Shown here piece after piece: positions 9,518-19,142 of a stretch of 64,000 nt of DNA (position 1 is its first letter; each line of letters begins with the position of its first letter). The notes below the pieces were generated by a model, which was not told where the DNA came from, made no database searches, and saw nothing but the letters and a program-made list of their open reading frames with translations. Source of the DNA: an uncultured Ilumatobacter sp. (GTDB lineage: Bacteria; Actinomycetota; Acidimicrobiia; Acidimicrobiales; Ilumatobacteraceae). The translations under genes were made by a program, and so were the position numbers. The stretch spans positions 1-64,000 of the forward strand of contig CAJQPY010000022.1 in assembly GCA_905480335.1 (NCBI GenBank). The letters are read 5' to 3'.

Positions 9518-9646
9518 CCTGGTCGTTCCGGGAGCGGACGATAGCGAGGCTCAATCGGGGGCGCTCAACTGTTGGACACGCTGATCCGAGTCCGACCCAC
9601 CTGGTCCGACTCGGATGACACGATGCTGCACGACGAGACTCTGCAG

Positions 9647-11341
9647 ATGCACGAACTCGTGATCAGAGGTGGAACGGTCGTCGACGGAACGGGTGCCGCT
9701 CCACGGGTGGCCGACATCGCGATCGACGACGGGGTGATCACTGCGATCGGTGACGTCGCCGACGGCGGGACGACCGAGATCGACGCCAGCGGCGCGCTCG
9801 TGACCCCGGGATGGGTCGACGTCCACACGCACTACGACGGCCAGGTGTCATGGGACCCCGAGCTCGCACCGTCGAGCCACCACGGGGTCACCACCGTCAT
9901 CATGGGCAACTGTGGGGTCGGGTTCGCTCCAGTCAAGCCGGGCAGCGAGGGGTTCCTCATCGAACTCATGGAGGGTGTCGAGGACATCCCGGGCACCGCT
10001 CTCCACGAGGGCATCGACTGGACCTGGGAGACCTACGGCGAGTATCTCGATGCGTTGGAGGCCATGCCGCGTACCATCGACGTCGGCGGCCAACTCCCCC
10101 ACGCTGCGGTGCGCGCCTACGTCCTCGGTGATCGTGCCCACGAATACGACGTGACGCCCGACGAGATCGACGAGATGGCGCAGATCACACGCGACGCACT
10201 CGACGCTGGCGCGTTCGGCTTCTCAACGTCGCGCACTTTCCTACACACGTCGAAGCACGGGCTGGTGCCCGGTACTCACTCGACTCCTGACGAAGTCATT
10301 GCAATCGCCGAAGCCGTACGGGACTCCGGCCACGGACTATTCCAGTACGTATCCGACGATCTCGGCCAGGGTGGCGACGAGGACTGGCTCGACTCACTGA
10401 AGGAAATGGGCTGCCCAACCACCTACACCCTCGCCCAGACGCCACGCATGCCCGACGCGTTCCGTACCGCGTTGACGGCCGCATCCAAGACCACAGCAGC
10501 CAAGGCGCCACTCATCCCCCAGGTCGCGATCCGTCCGACCGGAATGCTGTTTGGTCTCCAAAGTTCATTCCACCCATTCATTGCACATCCAAGTTTCCGC
10601 GAGCACTGGAACGACTCACTAGAGGAGAAGGTGGCGCTGCTGCGCGACCCAGTATTCGTCGAAAAGTTGGTCTCTGAACAACCAGTAACCAAGAACCCAT
10701 TCGTAACCCACATGGCCACGGCTTGGCACCAGATGTACAGGCTGGGTGATCCGGTCGACTACGAGCCAACCGCCGAGTCAAGCGCAGCGGGCATTGCTGA
10801 GCGGAACGGCTGTCGGCCCGAAGAGATCGTCATCGGGTGGCTACTCGAAAACGACGGACAGAGTTTTATGTTCTCGCCACTCGGTAACTATCACGGCAAT
10901 GACCACGAGGCGATTCGCGAAATGCTCGAACACCCGGCGACCATTCCCGGCGCCGGTGATGGCGGTGCGCACTGCGGACTCATCTGTGACGCAAGCTTCC
11001 CTACCTACATGCTCACTCATTGGACTCGGGACCGGACACGCGGCCCGAAGATCCCGATCGAGCGTGCCGTTCAGCTCCAAACCTCAGCTACCGCTGATGC
11101 GTACGGAATGTCGGATCGAGGTCGCCTCGAGCCCGGCAAGGTCGCCGACGTCAACATCATTGACCATGAGCACCTGCATCTACACCCGCCACACATGGTC
11201 TGTGACCTCCCGGCCGGAGGACGACGCCTACTCCAGAACGTCGACGGCTATCTCCATACAATCAAATCAGGTGTTGTCACTTTCACGGACGGCGTCGCCA
11301 CCGGAGCGCGGCCCGGGAAAGTCCTCCGTTCCGGCCGCTAA
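9647..11341 (+). CDS. D-aminoacylase / N-acyl-D-amino-acid deacylase (amidohydrolase 3)
   Basis: A 564-residue metal-dependent amidohydrolase. It starts as family members do (HELVIRGGTVVDGTG) and carries the metal motif VDVHTHYDGQ, the Cys segment [10 protein letters not shown], the SRTFLH segment and the catalytic Asp motif GDGGAHCGLICD. It ends with the usual strand [11 protein letters not shown]. Known relatives remove the acyl group from N-acyl-D-amino acids; some act on dihydropyrimidine-like rings. I chose ATG 9647 because the paralogue ending at 16436 begins at the matching residue; ATG 9623 and TTG 9572 are in frame upstream. Base composition changes within this gene, from very GC-rich to clearly less so after about 10.2 kb. 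Confidence 0.88.
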   Translation: MHELVIRGGTVVDGTGAAPRVADIAIDDGVITAIGDVADGGTTEIDASGALVTPGWVDVHTHYDGQVSWDPELAPSSHHGVTTVIMGNCGVGFAPVKPGSEGFLIELMEGVEDIPGTALHEGIDWTWETYGEYLDALEAMPRTIDVGGQLPHAAVRAYVLGDRAHEYDVTPDEIDEMAQITRDALDAGAFGFSTSRTFLHTSKHGLVPGTHSTPDEVIAIAEAVRDSGHGLFQYVSDDLGQGGDEDWLDSLKEMGCPTTYTLAQTPRMPDAFRTALTAASKTTAAKAPLIPQVAIRPTGMLFGLQSSFHPFIAHPSFREHWNDSLEEKVALLRDPVFVEKLVSEQPVTKNPFVTHMATAWHQMYRLGDPVDYEPTAESSAAGIAERNGCRPEEIVIGWLLENDGQSFMFSPLGNYHGNDHEAIREMLEHPATIPGAGDGGAHCGLICDASFPTYMLTHWTRDRTRGPKIPIERAVQLQTSATADAYGMSDRGRLEPGKVADVNIIDHEHLHLHPPHMVCDLPAGGRRLLQNVDGYLHTIKSGVVTFTDGVATGARPGKVLRSGR

Positions 11342-11598
11342 AGCCAGGATCAAGGTCTTGGTCGACGACTTCTCGGACAACTCCGAACCGACGGCACCGG
11401 GCACGGTGATCACGAAGTCTCAATCTGAGAGTACCTATTTTTCCGACTGAGGGCACCGTCCCTACATTTGGGGACATTCCTCATCCCAGCAGGGTCGCTC
11501 CCCGGGAAAACATCGATCAATCGTTCTCAATCACCTGCGCCTGCCTGGGATTTGATTTGCTCGGCGATTTATTCAGCCAGCGGCTCCGACACAGAGCA

Positions 11599-12753
11599 CT
11601 ACGGACGCCGACATTCGACGCAGCTGACATCATCGGGAACGCCGCCCGCAACGAGCGTCGCAAGGAAGTCAACGAGCCGGACGCCTTCAACTTCCATCTC
11701 ATAGAGCCCATCGCCGGCGATAATCGTGTGATCGGTCCCCGGCGCAACGTACGAGGCGATCGGCACGCCCTCCGCCTCAATGTTGAACTCAGTCTCATTG
11801 ATGAACCCCAACAGATCGTCGGCCGGGATCCCGGCGAGCGCTGCGAAGCTGGACTGCACGCTGTCGTAGGCGTAGTCGAACCGAGCGAATGTGATCTCCG
11901 GTGCATGCTTTCCGGCTTGCACGTACAGACCGGGCAGACTCCACTCTTCGGCGGTGATGCCCTCGTTAACCGGCCAATCAGGGATGTTATTCGTCGTCCC
12001 CCAGAGGTTGCCGATGAGACCGTTGATCGGGCCAGCATCGGGATATGCAGCCGAACTGTCACCGAAGGTGATGATCTTGGTGCCGGGCAACCGGTCCGCC
12101 GCCAGACCGGCAAAAAGCGGCGTCGGGATCGATCCGGCACTTGCACCGGTCACCACGAGTTGTTCGACATCGGGATAGTTGGCCAGCACGGTGTCAAGTC
12201 CCTTGGTGGCGTTTGGAAAGCCTTTGTGCTCAACCGTAAGCGTGTCGCTGTAGACCTGTGTGTTGTCGCCGAGGAAGACATCACCTGAGCAATACGGCAC
12301 GTACACAAAAGAGTGGTCGGCAAGCGGGTTCTCGGGGTTGGTTTGGTCGAAGATGCCGCCACGGCCACCGGGCGACACACCGAGATTGAGGCTTGGGACG
12401 TACGTGCCGTCGGTGAACGAACATGACTCGGCGCTAAAACAAGCCCCTCCGCCCTCAAAGTAGAGCACGACCTTGGTCGGATCGGCTGGACGCTCCCAGA
12501 ACTCAAAAGGGCTTCCATCGGCGCACACACAGCCGTCAGCATCAACCGACATCCACTTCTTGGTCTCCGGCTCAGCAGCATCCATCGCCTCCGGCTCAAT
12601 CTCGACCGGATCGGCTGCAGACGGTTCGGCAATGTCTGTCGTCGCCACGATGGAAGCGTCGCCGTTCGAGCCACTGCACGCCGCCACCGTCACGACAATC
12701 GTCGCCATCAGCACACTCAAACCACGATTCACTTTTGCATCATCGCTCGGCAT
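11599..12753 (-). CDS. Pectinacetylesterase-like alpha/beta-hydrolase lipoprotein
   Basis: A 384-residue exported hydrolase. The hydrophobic N-terminus ends in lipobox VAAC (Cys26), followed by a Glu/Ala/Pro-rich linker. The mature domain resembles the pectinacetylesterase/NOTUM family: VVLYFEGGGACFS (oxyanion region), TGASAGS with the nucleophile Ser205, and a C-terminal PGTDHTI containing the likely catalytic His. Six or more Cys suggest disulfides outside the cell. The family deacetylates pectin or removes acyl groups from other substrates; the bacterial substrate here is unknown. It stands alone, divergent from or adjacent to unrelated genes. Confidence 0.8.
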   Translation of the reverse strand: MPSDDAKVNRGLSVLMATIVVTVAACSGSNGDASIVATTDIAEPSAADPVEIEPEAMDAAEPETKKWMSVDADGCVCADGSPFEFWERPADPTKVVLYFEGGGACFSAESCSFTDGTYVPSLNLGVSPGGRGGIFDQTNPENPLADHSFVYVPYCSGDVFLGDNTQVYSDTLTVEHKGFPNATKGLDTVLANYPDVEQLVVTGASAGSIPTPLFAGLAADRLPGTKIITFGDSSAAYPDAGPINGLIGNLWGTTNNIPDWPVNEGITAEEWSLPGLYVQAGKHAPEITFARFDYAYDSVQSSFAALAGIPADDLLGFINETEFNIEAEGVPIASYVAPGTDHTIIAGDGLYEMEVEGVRLVDFLATLVAGGVPDDVSCVECRRP

Positions 12754-12978
12754 GCAGCGGTTGCGCTAGGCGGCCGCTGAATTGATCTCGAAATCTGTGG
12801 CAGCTCGTGGACCACAATCGAAAGCACAACGATGACGAAGGGGAATCATTCCAATCCGGCGTCTCGAAAGCGCACTCGTAGAACTCGGTGACCTGCCGGT
12901 CGTCCTTCACGGGTCGACGCCCTCTCGGAGCGCGCAACCTTGTTCGACGGCGCCCCATCAAGCGGATACCACGATCGC

Positions 12979-13584
12979 TCAGTCGGGGCGACGCATCTCG
13001 TAAAGCTCGCCACCACGAGAATAGAGATTCCCGACATGGCGGCCGATCGGATCAAGGCTGGCCTGGTCGACGCGGGTGCCATTAAGGATCCGCTCGTTGA
13101 CGTTGAACGCTACAACTTGACCGAATACGACACTGCTGCCCATTGGCGCGCCCCCGATATCGACGATCTGCAGCAGTCGACACTCGAAACTCGCGGGGGC
13201 CTCGGCGACAATCGGCGCATCGATAGCCTCCGACTCACGCACCGTCAGACCGGCCACCTCAAACTCGTCGACATCGTCGGGATAGGTCCCTGAGGTGGTG
13301 TTCATCGACGGACCGAGTCCATAGTCGACAATATTGACCGTGAAGACCTCGGTGGCGCGCACGTTGGCCAGCGTGTCCTTGCGGGCGTGCGGTTGACCCG
13401 TCGGAGCGAACATCACCGTGGGCGGCGACGCAGCGACCCCGTTAAAGAACGAGTAAGGCGCGAGGTTGTTAATTCCGTCAATTGACCGGGTTCCGATCCA
13501 TCCAATCGGTCGAGGGACAATCAAACCCGACATCAGCTTGTAGGCGTCAACGGCCTCGATCTCATCGGTGACGAATCGCCGCAT
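12979..13584 (-). CDS. Flavin reductase-like FMN-binding protein
   Basis: A 201-residue protein of the flavin reductase/flavoredoxin family. Diagnostic segments are RPIGWIGTRS near the N-terminus, NNLAPYSFFNGVAASPP, and TVNIVDYGL. The fold is a split barrel binding FMN; members reduce flavin for partner monooxygenases or act on their own. No oxygenase partner needing reduced flavin is obvious nearby. The start is placed at the ATG at 13584 (RRFVTDEIEAVDAYKLMSG); the longer frame runs into the permease gene and is not conserved-looking. Confidence 0.82.
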   Translation of the reverse strand: MRRFVTDEIEAVDAYKLMSGLIVPRPIGWIGTRSIDGINNLAPYSFFNGVAASPPTVMFAPTGQPHARKDTLANVRATEVFTVNIVDYGLGPSMNTTSGTYPDDVDEFEVAGLTVRESEAIDAPIVAEAPASFECRLLQIVDIGGAPMGSSVVFGQVVAFNVNERILNGTRVDQASLDPIGRHVGNLYSRGGELYEMRRPD

Positions 13585-13673
13585 CTTCGCACCATATGAG
13601 GCGATCGGCCGAAATGAGACTTCAGAGCGAACGTCATGTAGACGAGGCGACCGATTCGGGTTCGCTCCCGTTC

Positions 13674-14444
13674 TCAAGAGCGACGAATCAGTTGGTCACT
13701 CGAGGTAAACATTTTACGAGAGATACCGAGGCTCATGACCGCCGTCGTGGTGGCAACGCTGCCCAACACGAGGTACATCACCGAGATCTGCACTCGGACT
13801 GCGTCGGCCGGGTCAACGCCTGCGAGGATCAATCCAACCATTGCACCGGGCAGCGCAATGATTCCTACGGCCTTCGTCGATTCGATCTGCGGGATCAACG
13901 CGGTGCGCAATGAGTTGCGCAAAACCGGCTGAAACGCATCGACTGCAGACAGCCCGAGTGCCAAGCGACCTTCAATCTCCGTGCGCCGTTCCCGGCCAGC
14001 ATCGAAGATCCGCCGCGACAGCAGGACGGTTGCCGACAGCGAGTTACCTACAACGATGCCCGCTAGCGGGACGATAGTGCGGCCTTCGAACTCGTACACC
14101 TGAAATCCAAACAGCACCCCGAGGGTGACGATCATCGACGCCGAGTACGCAATCAGGGCCAGCAGGAACACCGACGGAACCTCGGGCGCCCGTCGCCACG
14201 TCGTGTATGAAGCGAACAGCTGCATGACCGCAAGCCAGATTAAGGAGTAGACGAGCGAGTTCTCGTTGTCGATGACCAACTGCAGGGCGAAACCAACGAT
14301 CAACAACTGCACGAGCGCCCGAAGAGCCGCCCACAAAAGTTGCCCCTCCAGGCCAAGGTGACGCCACATCGAGATCGCCACGCCGACGGCGATGAGGATG
14401 CTCGATGCCGCCAGGCCTGTCAGACCGATATCTGCGGCATTCAC
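13674..14444 (-). CDS. FetB/UPF0014-type ABC transporter permease
   Basis: A 256-residue integral membrane protein with about seven hydrophobic segments, matching the UPF0014 family (E. coli FetB). Conserved features are LRALVQLLIVGFAL, LPGAMVGLILAGVDPADAV and IEGRLALGLS. In E. coli FetAB is reported to export iron and protect against peroxide. The GTG start overlaps the ATPase stop codon by four bases (GTGA at 14441-14444), so the two are translationally coupled. The longer open frame upstream lies over the ATPase gene and is rejected. Confidence 0.88.
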   Translation of the reverse strand: MNAADIGLTGLAASSILIAVGVAISMWRHLGLEGQLLWAALRALVQLLIVGFALQLVIDNENSLVYSLIWLAVMQLFASYTTWRRAPEVPSVFLLALIAYSASMIVTLGVLFGFQVYEFEGRTIVPLAGIVVGNSLSATVLLSRRIFDAGRERRTEIEGRLALGLSAVDAFQPVLRNSLRTALIPQIESTKAVGIIALPGAMVGLILAGVDPADAVRVQISVMYLVLGSVATTTAVMSLGISRKMFTSSDQLIRRS

Positions 14445-15163
14445 TCCGACTCCTCGTCGAGGGTTGCACCGACAAGTTCGCGGACACGGGCGTCGCCATG
14501 TCGGTTGAGCTCGGCGAGATGGCCGAACGCTGCGATATCGCCTTCGATAAGCACGACTGCATGATCGGCGAGACGGCGGAGCTGAGCGGTGTCGTGGGTG
14601 ATCCACACCAGCGGGACCCCAGAGTCGGCGAGGCCCCGCGCAAGGTCCTCGATCGTACGACGTGCTGCCGTGTCGAGTGCGGCCGTCGGCTCGTCGGCTA
14701 GTAGAACCCGAGGTTCGGTCAGCAGCGCGCGGGCGATGCTCATCCGCTGCGCCTCTCCTCCGCTGAGCTGGTCAGCTGGCCGCTCGAGCAATTCGCTGGG
14801 CATCCCGACGCGATCGAGTACGTGGTTTGCACGGTCGAGGTCAATACCGGGCAGCGCAACTTCGAAGTTGTCGAGCACCGTGCCCGGAAAGATCGGCGCG
14901 CTCTGAAAAATCATCGCCACGTTGCGCCGCAACTCACGCGGGTCCCACTCGGTAATGTCACGACCATCCCACCTGATCGACCCTGAAACCGGATCGTCGA
15001 GCCGGTTCAGTAGTCGCAACAGCGTCGACTTCCCAGATCCCGACGGACCAGCGACCGCCAGGATCCCTTCACAAGGAACCTCGAGTGAGATCCCCCTGAG
15101 AATCGGCGCGTCGGGGGGTCCGGCGACCACACCACTCAGCTCGAACGTCGCGGACGTAGTCAC
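14441..15163 (-). CDS. FetA-type ABC transporter ATP-binding protein
   Basis: A 240-residue ABC ATPase with Walker A GPSGSGKST, Q-loop IFQSAPIF, signature LSGGEAQR, Walker B VLLADEPTAALD and H-loop ITHD. Together with the UPF0014 permease it forms a FetAB-like exporter; metal, probably iron, is the best guess from the E. coli pair. The only canonical start that keeps the family N-terminus (FELSGVVAGPPDAPILRG) is GTG 15163. The frame continues upstream to 15319 without protein-like sequence. The next gene downstream of this pair is the flavin reductase. Confidence 0.88.
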   Translation of the reverse strand: MTTSATFELSGVVAGPPDAPILRGISLEVPCEGILAVAGPSGSGKSTLLRLLNRLDDPVSGSIRWDGRDITEWDPRELRRNVAMIFQSAPIFPGTVLDNFEVALPGIDLDRANHVLDRVGMPSELLERPADQLSGGEAQRMSIARALLTEPRVLLADEPTAALDTAARRTIEDLARGLADSGVPLVWITHDTAQLRRLADHAVVLIEGDIAAFGHLAELNRHGDARVRELVGATLDEESE

Positions 15164-15383
15164 AGGCGCAACGTACCCGTCACCGGTTGCTTCAAGCGTG
15201 CGGAAGGTTGACTCAACAGCAACATGCGAATGGCAATGACCGTGAAGGACGCCCGTCTGATGCGTGACACGGCGAAGCCACGAGCCGCCGCACCACGCCC
15301 GTATTACCGAGGGGCACAATCCCGGTCGGCGGAGGCCTCCGGGAGATCAGTCGGTGCATGGGCAGACCGATCGGGAATGGTTG

Positions 15384-16439
15384 TCAGGCGCGAGTGCGGC
15401 GCTCTGCCCAGTGGGATGTGGAACCCACGCGTTGGAAGCGCTCCGGCCGGTCGTCAGGACCGAGGAAGTCGGTCGCAAGCCACAACCGCTTCAGCCAGCG
15501 GACCCGGCCGACGTCGACGTCATCGACGTACCCGCGGCGGCCGTGAAGCACGTGATAATTATTCACGAATTGCATCTCGCCAGGCTGCAACAGCATTTCA
15601 ACGCGGTTTTCGGGTGCGTTGATCAGCGCGTCGTAGGCATCCATCGCTGTCCGCTGCCGCTCGGTGAGGCGGGGTGCGTCCGGGTGACGCTGGGAAGCCT
15701 CAATAAACGGACGGATATACCGGATGAACAGCCGTTCACAGTCCGACCCGACATGTCGAGTGAAGGTCGGCACGAAGTAGAACGGGGTCGCGCCGCGCCG
15801 GTGTTCGCCGCGGAAGTCGTAGGGAAGGGACCCGTACAACTCGGTCGCCAGCTCGGGTTCGGTGCGCGCCAGCTCGTTATGTGCGAACAACGCGTTAGTC
15901 ACAAGGCTTTCGCCGCCGCTCGACCCCGCATCGAGACACATCAGTCCGACCAGGTCAGACCCGTCACTGTGGAACGTAAGGGGAGACCCACCGATTTCGT
16001 TGCCGCGGGCAGTCGGGTCACCGGGCCGCTTGCCCTCATCCCGCACATTGCCTAGCAGATGGCCTTTGGCATTCTGCGGCCAAGGTTCGCCGAGATGCAT
16101 TCCGATGCCCCAATAGATCCGCGAGGCGTTGTCGGGTCCGAGCCGCTCGACATCGATGGTGCCGATGCGTCCGAAGCCACGCCCATCGATCAGTTCACGG
16201 ACAAACTCGCGAAGGAGCGGCCCGAGGGTTGGAAGCGGAAAGTCGTCAGCGGTGATATCAAGAATTTCGTCACTGACCACATGCGAGTGAGCCAGAGCCG
16301 CGTCGAGTTCGTCCAGGTGGGCGGCAGCGAGTCGCAGTGTCCAACTGGTGGGATCCGCAACGTCGGCTGCTCTCCACTCGGCGTGGGTTTCGAGCGGAGT
16401 AACGCGCTTGACCGACCTCCGGCCGAGATCAGCGCTCAC
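15384..16439 (-). CDS. TauD/TfdA-type 2-oxoglutarate, Fe(II)-dependent dioxygenase
   Basis: A 351-residue enzyme of the clavaminate synthase/TauD superfamily. The iron ligands are visible as HSD in LTFHSDGSDLVGL and a distal His in NNYHVLHGRRGY; a following Arg in VRWLKRLW should hold 2-oxoglutarate. It would hydroxylate a small acid or amine at the cost of 2-oxoglutarate and oxygen in the cytoplasm. The GTG start overlaps the stop of the upstream D-aminoacylase by four bases (GTGA at 16436-16439), so the two enzymes are coupled and may act on one pathway. The substrate is unknown. Confidence 0.85.
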   Translation of the reverse strand: MSADLGRRSVKRVTPLETHAEWRAADVADPTSWTLRLAAAHLDELDAALAHSHVVSDEILDITADDFPLPTLGPLLREFVRELIDGRGFGRIGTIDVERLGPDNASRIYWGIGMHLGEPWPQNAKGHLLGNVRDEGKRPGDPTARGNEIGGSPLTFHSDGSDLVGLMCLDAGSSGGESLVTNALFAHNELARTEPELATELYGSLPYDFRGEHRRGATPFYFVPTFTRHVGSDCERLFIRYIRPFIEASQRHPDAPRLTERQRTAMDAYDALINAPENRVEMLLQPGEMQFVNNYHVLHGRRGYVDDVDVGRVRWLKRLWLATDFLGPDDRPERFQRVGSTSHWAERRTRA

Positions 16440-18208
16440 AGGGTCGTCACCTGAGTCTGACGCGCAGAGTGCGATACACCGGGCGCCTCCTGTGCGCCAC
16501 GGATCAGCCGGCCGGGCAAGTCCTCGGTCGCCTCGCCGTCTTGATAGGTCTCGCGCCCGGCGACCACGGTGTGCGCCCATCCATCGGCCCGCTGCAACAG
16601 CCGACGACCTCCTGCAGGCAAGTCATGTACGATCTCCGGCTTATACAGCCGCAGATTATCGAAATCAACGACATTGAGATCAGCCCGATACCCGGGGCCA
16701 ATCACGCCTCGATCGAGCAGGCCAACTGTTCGGGCCGTGCCTTGACAGTGCCGATGAACGAGTTGCTCGAGGGCGATCGTGCCGCGACGGCGGTCACGTC
16801 CCCAGTAATGCAGCAGCGTAGTCGGGAAGCTGCCGTCACAGATCGTGCCGACGTGAGCGCCGCCGTCGCCGAGCCCTGGAACCGTATGGGGATGAGTGAG
16901 CATCTCATGGCAGGCATCGAGATTGCCGTCGACGTAGTTAAGAAACGGAAGGTACAACATTCCACGACCATCCCCGGCGAGCATCACATCTAGGGCGGCC
17001 TCCTCCGGGGTGATCTGTTGGCGCTCGGCGCGAGCTGCGATCGAGTCCCGGAGGTCGGGTTCGTAGTCAGGTTGATCAGCCATCTCAAAAAGAAGCTCGA
17101 ACTTATTAATCAGCGAACCACCAAGCTTGTCGCGTTCGCGTTCCGACGCCTGTGAGCGGTGCTCGGTGAGCAAGCGTTCACGGAACGCCGGGTCGCGGAG
17201 CGTTCGCACCTTCTCGCCCACCGATAGGTGGGCAATGTCGCGGTACACCCTGTTGGTGAGGAACGGGTTCAAGGTCAGATCAAGACCGAGGATCAGCCCG
17301 ACCGCGCGAGCGGCAACCTGGCCGGTCATCTCGAGTCCATCGGCGTTTGCCGCCGAAATTCGATCGAGAATCTCACGGTACGCGCCGGGGACCATCGGAT
17401 TGCGAGCTACCGAAATCGACATCGGACGCCCTGACCTTTCGACCATGGCTCGAAGCGTCGAAAATTCGTCGTCGACGTCGAGGAAGTCGGAGACGACTTG
17501 CAGTACGCCGGTACCCAGCGCGCCGATGCCCTCGGCGATCCCAATTAGCTCGTCAGGCGCTGCGGTGAGGGTCGGGGTGTACGCGCCGCTTGAGGTCTTG
17601 TGGTTTCGGGTGCGACTGGTGGTGAAGCCGAGCGCTCCCGCCTTGATGCCCTCGCGGGCGAGCTCGGCCATAGCCGCTATGTCATCGGCGGTGGCATCCT
17701 CGTGATTCGCTCCGCGTTCCCCCATCACGTGGAGCCGCAGCGCACCGTGCGGCACCTGTGCAGCGATGTCGATGTCGTGCGGCCGAGTGTCGATCGCATT
17801 GAGAAACTCGCTGAACGAGTTCCAGTTCCATGCCAGCCCCTCGTGAAGTGCTGCACCGGGGATGTCCTCGACGCCTTCCATCAACTCAATGAGCCGATCG
17901 TGGTCGACGTCGTGCACGGGCGCAAAACCGACTCCGCAGTTGCCCATCACGACGGTTGTGACGCCGTGCCATGACGACGGCTGCAGCCGCTCCTCCCATG
18001 TGGCCTGCCCGTCGTAGTGAGCATGAATGTCGACGATGCCGGGAATTACCAGCGCCCCATCGGCATCGATCTCACGATGCCCGCGGCCCGATATCTTGCC
18101 GCGCTCGACGATCAGACCGTTGCGCACTGCAACATCGCCTGATTCCCCGGGCGTTCCGGTCCCGTCAATCACCTTGCCACCACGGACCACCAGATCGAAC
18201 TCAGCCAT
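16436..18208 (-). CDS. D-aminoacylase / N-acyl-D-amino-acid deacylase, paralogue 2
   Basis: A 590-residue amidohydrolase of the same subgroup as the gene ending at 11341. It shows [13 protein letters not shown] (metal His pair), [38 protein letters not shown] (catalytic Asp) and [12 protein letters not shown]. It starts at ATG 18208 ([10 protein letters not shown]), five codons inside an alternative ATG at 18223. It is the first gene of a two-gene unit with the TauD-type dioxygenase (GTGA overlap). The SDR gene diverges 91 bases away. The predicted reaction is hydrolysis of an N-acyl-D-amino acid or a cyclic amide; the true substrate may involve the coupled oxygenase. Confidence 0.88.
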   Translation of the reverse strand: MAEFDLVVRGGKVIDGTGTPGESGDVAVRNGLIVERGKISGRGHREIDADGALVIPGIVDIHAHYDGQATWEERLQPSSWHGVTTVVMGNCGVGFAPVHDVDHDRLIELMEGVEDIPGAALHEGLAWNWNSFSEFLNAIDTRPHDIDIAAQVPHGALRLHVMGERGANHEDATADDIAAMAELAREGIKAGALGFTTSRTRNHKTSSGAYTPTLTAAPDELIGIAEGIGALGTGVLQVVSDFLDVDDEFSTLRAMVERSGRPMSISVARNPMVPGAYREILDRISAANADGLEMTGQVAARAVGLILGLDLTLNPFLTNRVYRDIAHLSVGEKVRTLRDPAFRERLLTEHRSQASERERDKLGGSLINKFELLFEMADQPDYEPDLRDSIAARAERQQITPEEAALDVMLAGDGRGMLYLPFLNYVDGNLDACHEMLTHPHTVPGLGDGGAHVGTICDGSFPTTLLHYWGRDRRRGTIALEQLVHRHCQGTARTVGLLDRGVIGPGYRADLNVVDFDNLRLYKPEIVHDLPAGGRRLLQRADGWAHTVVAGRETYQDGEATEDLPGRLIRGAQEAPGVSHSARQTQVTTL

Positions 18209-18299
18209 GACCCATGATTCCATGAATAGCGGCTGTCACTGGATGCGGAGCCGCCCCACGAATCGGACCAAGTCGCTCCCGATCGGCCAGACTCGACAG

Positions 18300-19142
18300 A
18301 TGGACGATCTGAGTGGCAAGACCGCAGTCATCACGGGTGGAGCGAGCGGAATCGGTTTGGCGATGGCGCATCGGTTCGGTGCCGCCGGAATGAACGTGGT
18401 GCTCGGCGATGTCGAGGAGGGGCCGCTTGACGAGGCCGTCGCCGGGCTCAGGGTCGCGTGTGTCGAAGTCGCCGGAATGAAGTGCGATGTAACGGACGCA
18501 GATGAAGTACGCGCACTCAATCGGTTCACTCAAGAACAGTTCGGCAACGTGCACGTACTGTGCAACAACGCTGGTGTCGGGAGCGGTGGCCTGATCGCCG
18601 AGCCCGATGACCTCGACATGTGGAGGTGGGTGATTGACGTCAACCTGTGGGGAGTGATCTACGGCTGCAAGGTCTTCCTGCCGGCGATGATTGAGCACGG
18701 CGAAGGTGCCCACATTGTGAACACTGCGTCGATGGCCGGTCATGCGTCCGCCCCACTGATGGGTCCGTACAACGTGTCGAAGTACGGCGTGGTGGCATTG
18801 TCGGAGACACTGTCGAAGGAGATGCTGATGACCAAGTCAGGCGTCGGGGTGTCGGTGCTATGTCCGGCCTTCGTGCAGACGGCCATCGGATCAAGCCGAC
18901 GCAACATGCCCAACGCACTCAAAGTCAACCAATCTCCTTCTGCAGCGGGTGAAACGCAGTCGGCGATCGATCGCATGATTGCCTCGGGAATCCCGGCGGC
19001 AGATGTCGCCGACGCCGTTCACGATGCAGTCGTCGGCGACATGTTCTGGATCATCACTCACGATGAGTCGAAGCCGACGATCACCGAGCGCGCACGCCAG
19101 ATCGTTGAGGGGGTTAACCCGACCCCCACCGGATTCGTCTAG
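18300..19142 (+). CDS. Short-chain dehydrogenase/reductase (classical SDR)
   Basis: A 280-residue classical SDR. The cofactor motif TGGASGIG is at residues 12-19, NNAG follows at the usual distance, and the catalytic Ser (NTASMAG), Tyr and Lys (YNVSK) are all present, so it should be active with NAD(P)H. The substrate is not predictable; relatives oxidise or reduce alcohols, including steroids and hydroxyacyl groups. The start is ATG 18300; a longer frame begins within the divergent D-aminoacylase gene and is not used. It is apparently a single-gene unit. Confidence 0.87.
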   Translation: MDDLSGKTAVITGGASGIGLAMAHRFGAAGMNVVLGDVEEGPLDEAVAGLRVACVEVAGMKCDVTDADEVRALNRFTQEQFGNVHVLCNNAGVGSGGLIAEPDDLDMWRWVIDVNLWGVIYGCKVFLPAMIEHGEGAHIVNTASMAGHASAPLMGPYNVSKYGVVALSETLSKEMLMTKSGVGVSVLCPAFVQTAIGSSRRNMPNALKVNQSPSAAGETQSAIDRMIASGIPAADVADAVHDAVVGDMFWIITHDESKPTITERARQIVEGVNPTPTGFV

